Source of the DNA: Deinococcus rhizophilus
GTDB taxonomy: Bacteria; Deinococcota; Deinococci; Deinococcales; Deinococcaceae
Direction of reading: 5' to 3'
DNA length: 12,833 nt
Assembly (NCBI RefSeq): GCF_030271215.1
Contig: NZ_JASNGB010000047.1
Coordinates: forward strand, 1 to 12,833
Numbering within the stretch: position 1 is the first letter of the stretch; each line of letters opens with the position of its first letter. A program made the position numbers and the translations under genes. The notes beneath the pieces were generated by a model. That model searched no databases, was not told where the DNA came from, and saw nothing but the letters and a program-made list of their open reading frames with translations. Below, piece after piece: positions 10,732 through 12,833 of this stretch.

Positions 10732-10805
10732 TGATGGGAGGAGGCGCTCGCCTCACCGCCCCGCCGCTCCCCATCCCCCTTGAGGGTGGGAGCCCCCCGC
10801 AGTGA
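10731..10805 (+). CDS. Possible 24-codon microORF bridging moxR and the DUF58 gene
   Basis: The frame starts with ATGATG at 10731, overlapping the moxR stop as TGATG. It ends with a TGA at 10803-10805 that overlaps the DUF58 start as GTGA. The predicted 24-residue peptide is Gly/Pro-rich (MMGGGARLTAPP...). It could let terminating ribosomes re-initiate and deliver them to the DUF58 GTG, opening the hairpin that covers that gene's Shine-Dalgarno sequence. It may equally be chance in GC-rich DNA; no homology is claimed. Confidence 0.3.
   Translation: MMGGGARLTAPPLPIPLEGGSPPQ
10741..10793 (+). promoter_or_regulatory. Two mRNA hairpins at the moxR-DUF58 junction, masking Shine-Dalgarno sequences
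   Basis: Hairpin 1 pairs GAGGC (10741-10745) with GCCTC (10750-10754) and covers part of a GGAGGAGG motif (10737-10744) that has no start codon at usable distance. Hairpin 2 spans 10766-10793, with 10 base pairs (GCTCCC with GGGAGC, A-T, and CCC with GGG) and two single-base bulges. Its 3' arm contains GGGTGGGAG, the only ribosome-binding site for the DUF58 GTG at 10802. Confidence 0.45.
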
Positions 10806-11932
10806 ACCTCGCGGCGCTGGGACTGGTGCTCGCGGCGCTGCTGCTCAGCGTGGCGCTGGCGTGGTTCCTGGGGCGCAAGCCGCCCACTGTCCGGCTGACC
10901 CGTGAGTTTCCCGCTCAGGGCTTCGAGGGCACCCGCGTGCCCTACCGGGTCCGCATCGAGATCGATACCCGGCGGCCCCTGCGCGTGATCGTGGAGGACC
11001 CGACGCCCCTCTCGGTGGTGGCCAGCGAGGTGCTCACGGCGGGCGGGCTGACGCTGGGGCAGACGGTGACCGAACTCGACGGCTCGCTGCTGCTCAACCG
11101 CCGGGGCGAGTACCCGTGGCCGGGCGGGACCCTGCGCTGGGCCGATCCGCTGGGGCTGTTCTGGCGCTCCATGCCGCTGGGGGTGCCCGCCGTGATCGAG
11201 GTCTACCCCGGCACCCACGGGCTGGTGTTGCCCGACCTGCTACGGCCCCTGCTGAGCGAGGGCCAGCTCTCGCGGACGCTGGGGCTCGAAGACCCCATCA
11301 GCCTGCGGGGAGCGCGGCCCTACGTGTCGGGCGATCCGCCGGGCCGGGTCCACTGGCGGCTCTCGGCCCGGACAGGTGACCTCACCGTGCGCGAACTCGA
11401 CCGCACCGCCGCGAGCAGCCTGACCGTGTTTGTGGACACCTCCGGCACCGACGTGTATGTGAACAGCGCCGTGCGGCTGGCGAGCAGCCTGATTCAGGAG
11501 GCGCTGGAGCTGGACCTTCCCGTCAGCGTGGCGACGCCCGCCGGGGCGACTCCCAGCGGGCGCACCCCGGAGGCGCTGCGGGCGGCGCTGCGGCTGCTGG
11601 CGCGGCTGGAGCCGCAAGACCCCCGCGTGGTGGGCCAGCCTGTCGTCATTCCGCCGCCCCGCGCGGGCGGAAACCTGATCGTGCTGACCCAGAAGGCCCC
11701 GCCCCAGCTGGTCGAGCAGGCCATGCACGCTCGCGCCCGCGCCAGCCGGGTCTCCATCGTCGCCATCCCCGAGGGGTTTTACCTCGAACCCGGCGAGAAC
11801 CCCCGCCGTCAGTGGGTGGGGGCCCCCGACACCGTGCGCGAGCTGGAGCGCCGCGCCGGGATTCTGGCAGAGGTGGGCGTGCTGGTGTTCGTGCTGCGCG
11901 GCAACCAGAGCGTGCTGCGGCTGGGGGCCTGA
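10802..11932 (+). CDS. DUF58-domain protein, membrane-anchored
   Basis: 376 residues. An N-terminal membrane helix (3-23) is followed by a beta-rich section and RRGEYPWPGGTLRWADPLGLF (100-120), which matches the family's RRG...DPFGLF pattern. The DUF58 signature is at 169-201 (RGARPYVSGDPPGRVHWRLSARTGDLTVRELDRT in two parts: RGARPYVSGDPPG and RVHWRLSARTGDLTVRE). A VWA-like strand then carries DTSGT (212-216), a partial MIDAS motif. The GTG at 10802 is the first usable codon, because a TGA in the same frame at 10781-10783 rules out anything further upstream except non-standard starts. DUF58 proteins are typically encoded with MoxR ATPases and are thought to be their client or partner, acting at the cell envelope. 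The last gene of the cluster; no clear terminator follows. Confidence 0.9.
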   Translation: MNLAALGLVLAALLLSVALAWFLGRKPPTVRLTREFPAQGFEGTRVPYRVRIEIDTRRPLRVIVEDPTPLSVVASEVLTAGGLTLGQTVTELDGSLLLNRRGEYPWPGGTLRWADPLGLFWRSMPLGVPAVIEVYPGTHGLVLPDLLRPLLSEGQLSRTLGLEDPISLRGARPYVSGDPPGRVHWRLSARTGDLTVRELDRTAASSLTVFVDTSGTDVYVNSAVRLASSLIQEALELDLPVSVATPAGATPSGRTPEALRAALRLLARLEPQDPRVVGQPVVIPPPRAGGNLIVLTQKAPPQLVEQAMHARARASRVSIVAIPEGFYLEPGENPRRQWVGAPDTVRELERRAGILAEVGVLVFVLRGNQSVLRLGA

Positions 11933-11971
11933 ATCGCTAAAGGGAGGCTCAGCCCGCGTCCCGGGGCGCCC

Positions 11972-11980
11972 TGCTAGCGT
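11972..11980 (+). promoter_or_regulatory. Extended -10 promoter producing a probable leaderless mRNA
   Basis: TGCTAGCGT (TGnTAnnnT) ends 6 nt before the ATG at 11987, so transcription would start at or next to the A of the start codon. No purine-rich ribosome-binding site fits in between (GGGGCC only). Leaderless mRNAs with a -10 at this distance are known to be frequent in Deinococcus. Confidence 0.55.
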
Positions 11981-11986
11981 GGGGCC

Positions 11987-12244
11987 ATGACCGACCGCGA
12001 CCAGAGCAAGGACGTGCCCAAGACCGAAGAGGAGATCAGCAATGTGGACCTCCAGTTTATGGGCCGCACCGATGAGCACCGCGACGCCCTCAAGGACGCC
12101 CGCGCCGAGGCCAAGCTCGCCGACGAGTTCCAGGAACGCGGCCTCGACAAGCAGGACGTGGCCTCGGCAGGCAGCATGATCGCCAGCGACCCGGCCAGCA
12201 CCATCCCCGGTGACGAGACCTCCGAGGACACCGAGCAGGGCTGA
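11987..12244 (+). CDS. Small acidic hypothetical protein
   Basis: 85 residues, no family recognised. It is very polar, with many Asp, Glu, Lys and Gln, almost no hydrophobic stretches and no Cys, Trp or membrane segment. The middle part (EHRDALKDARAEAKLADEFQERGLDKQD) is likely helical and both ends look disordered. Support for being real: ordinary high-GC third codon positions, an ATG correctly placed behind an extended -10, and a position in an otherwise empty stretch between DUF58 and mnmE. It has its own promoter and seems independent of the MoxR cluster. Nothing in the sequence indicates a function; a small stress-related or nucleoprotein-binding role would be speculation. Confidence 0.65.
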   Translation: MTDRDQSKDVPKTEEEISNVDLQFMGRTDEHRDALKDARAEAKLADEFQERGLDKQDVASAGSMIASDPASTIPGDETSEDTEQG

Positions 12245-12246
12245 GC

Positions 12247-12322
12247 GACCCCTCGCCCCGCTGCTCCGCAGCACCCCTCCACTTCGCGGCTCTGCGAGTC
12301 ACCCGCAAGGAGAGAGGGGTGT
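12247..12322. repeat. Structured intergenic spacer, candidate dispersed repeat / bidirectional terminator
   Basis: CACCCCTC (12272-12279) pairs with GAGGGGTG (12314-12321), enclosing a smaller TCGC / GCGA hairpin (12284-12287 with 12294-12297). A second ACCCCTC at 12248-12254 could pair with the same 3' arm, enclosing a GCTGC / GCAGC hairpin (12260-12264 with 12268-12272). The result is a cloverleaf-like fold between two convergent genes. GTCTTG follows on the + strand, a poor T-run. The pattern resembles small nucleotide repeats found between genes in Deinococcus; this needs genome-wide comparison. Confidence 0.45.
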
Positions 12323-12354
12323 CTTGCTGTCGGCCGGAAGCTGGCGGCTGCGGA

Positions 12355-12833
12355 CTACTTGCCCACGCAGAAGTTGCGAAACACCGCGTCCACCACGTCC
12401 TCCGACACGTCGCGGCCCGTGAGTTCGGCCAGGGCCCGCAGCGCTTCCTCCAGCTCATACCCGGCGAGGTCGTCGGGGAGGGTACGGGCAGCCTGCACGT
12501 GCTCAAGTGCCCGGCGAGCGGCGTCGGCCTGCCGCTCGGTGGTGAGCCAGGCCTCGCCCCGCGCGGCGTCGCCCAGCAGGGCGGCGTGGACGGCTTCCCG
12601 GAGTTCGGGCAGGCCCGCGCCGGTCACGGCGCTGACCGCCAGCGCTCCGGCGTCCTCCCAGACGGCGGGGAGGTCGGCCTTGGTCCGCACCCGGATCACC
12701 CGCGCCCCCGGCGGCAGGTCGACCGGCAGCGGCTCACGGGGCAGGCTGCCGTCCTCCAGCGCCAGCACGAGGTCGGCGCCCTGCGCCAGCGTCACCGCCT
12801 GCCGCACGCCCGCCGCCTCCACCTCGTCGCCCG
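12355..12833 (-). CDS. mnmE: tRNA uridine-5-carboxymethylaminomethyl(34) modification GTPase MnmE, C-terminal part
   Basis: The gene runs off the right edge; about 158 C-terminal residues are visible, roughly the last third of a ~450-residue family. The frame begins with [12 protein letters not shown], which follows the G3 motif in MnmE. G4 appears as TKAD (12 or so residues after VRIRT-like text; Thr replaces the usual Asn of NKxD). G5 appears as VSAVTGAGL. The remainder is the helical domain and the C-terminal FCVGK, which carries the invariant Cys of the FCIGK motif needed for tRNA modification. With MnmG the enzyme makes the cmnm5 modification at the wobble uridine of certain tRNAs. An internal GTG at 12822 is not the start. 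The gene is convergent with the small acidic gene across a structured spacer. Confidence 0.92.
   Translation of the reverse strand, partial: GDEVEAAGVRQAVTLAQGADLVLALEDGSLPREPLPVDLPPGARVIRVRTKADLPAVWEDAGALAVSAVTGAGLPELREAVHAALLGDAARGEAWLTTERQADAARRALEHVQAARTLPDDLAGYELEEALRALAELTGRDVSEDVVDAVFRNFCVGK

Noticed and set aside
11933..11971. Terminator after the DUF58 gene
   Set aside because: GC-rich but no stable stem followed by T residues; transcription may continue into the next gene.

Overview
The window looks like chromosome from a Deinococcus-group bacterium. The evidence is the very high GC content, a primary sigma factor with a Thermus/Deinococcus-type core behind a long Ala/Pro/Lys-rich leader, a DUF3084 protein, and a trehalose/maltose-type binding protein of the Thermus/Thermococcus class. 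The species assignment is inferred from protein character only. Most genes are ordinary; the unusual material is in the junctions between them.

Layout. (1) 1-780 (+): C-terminal part of a coiled-coil DUF3084 protein, followed by a strong hairpin terminator. (2) 1005-4358 (-): a sugar ABC importer in the order malE-like binding protein, malF-like permease, malG-like permease. It has a promoter, a LacI-family-type operator upstream, and an intrinsic terminator/attenuator between malE and malF. No ATPase gene is present, so a shared MsmX/UgpC-type ATPase probably serves it. Two copies of a short degenerate stem-loop element flank malG in opposite orientations. (3) 4359-4819: divergent intergenic region holding the malE control signals, a large inverted repeat and a probable rpoD promoter. 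(4) 4820-6460 (+): rpoD (sigma-70/SigA) and its terminator. (5) 6712-11932 (+): a compact four-gene cluster of two tandem paralogous polytopic membrane proteins with C-terminal DUF4129 domains, a MoxR-family AAA+ ATPase and a DUF58 protein. This resembles the MoxR-DUF58-transglutaminase/DUF4129 clusters of other bacteria, but the transglutaminase core is missing and the DUF4129 membrane partner is duplicated. (6) 11987-12244 (+): a small acidic protein of unknown function, apparently made from a leaderless mRNA. (7) 12355-12833 (-): C-terminal part of the tRNA-modification GTPase MnmE, convergent with the small gene across a highly structured, repeat-like spacer.

How it works together. The importer genes form one co-directional unit in which the intercistronic terminator should keep binding protein in excess over the permeases. 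The MoxR cluster is tightly packed (10-nt gap, ATGA overlap, then a 70-nt structured junction bridged by a tiny ORF), which suggests co-translation of an envelope-associated chaperone-like complex. Three candidate promoters in the right half share an extended -10 form, TGnTAnnnT, with little or no -35.

No tRNA, rRNA, insertion sequence, CRISPR array or prophage gene was seen. The best candidates for something undescribed are the transglutaminase-less tandem DUF4129/MoxR/DUF58 cluster, the covarying stem-loop element around malG, the microORF with hairpins at the moxR-DUF58 junction, and the palindrome centred at about -41.5 upstream of the DUF4129 cluster.
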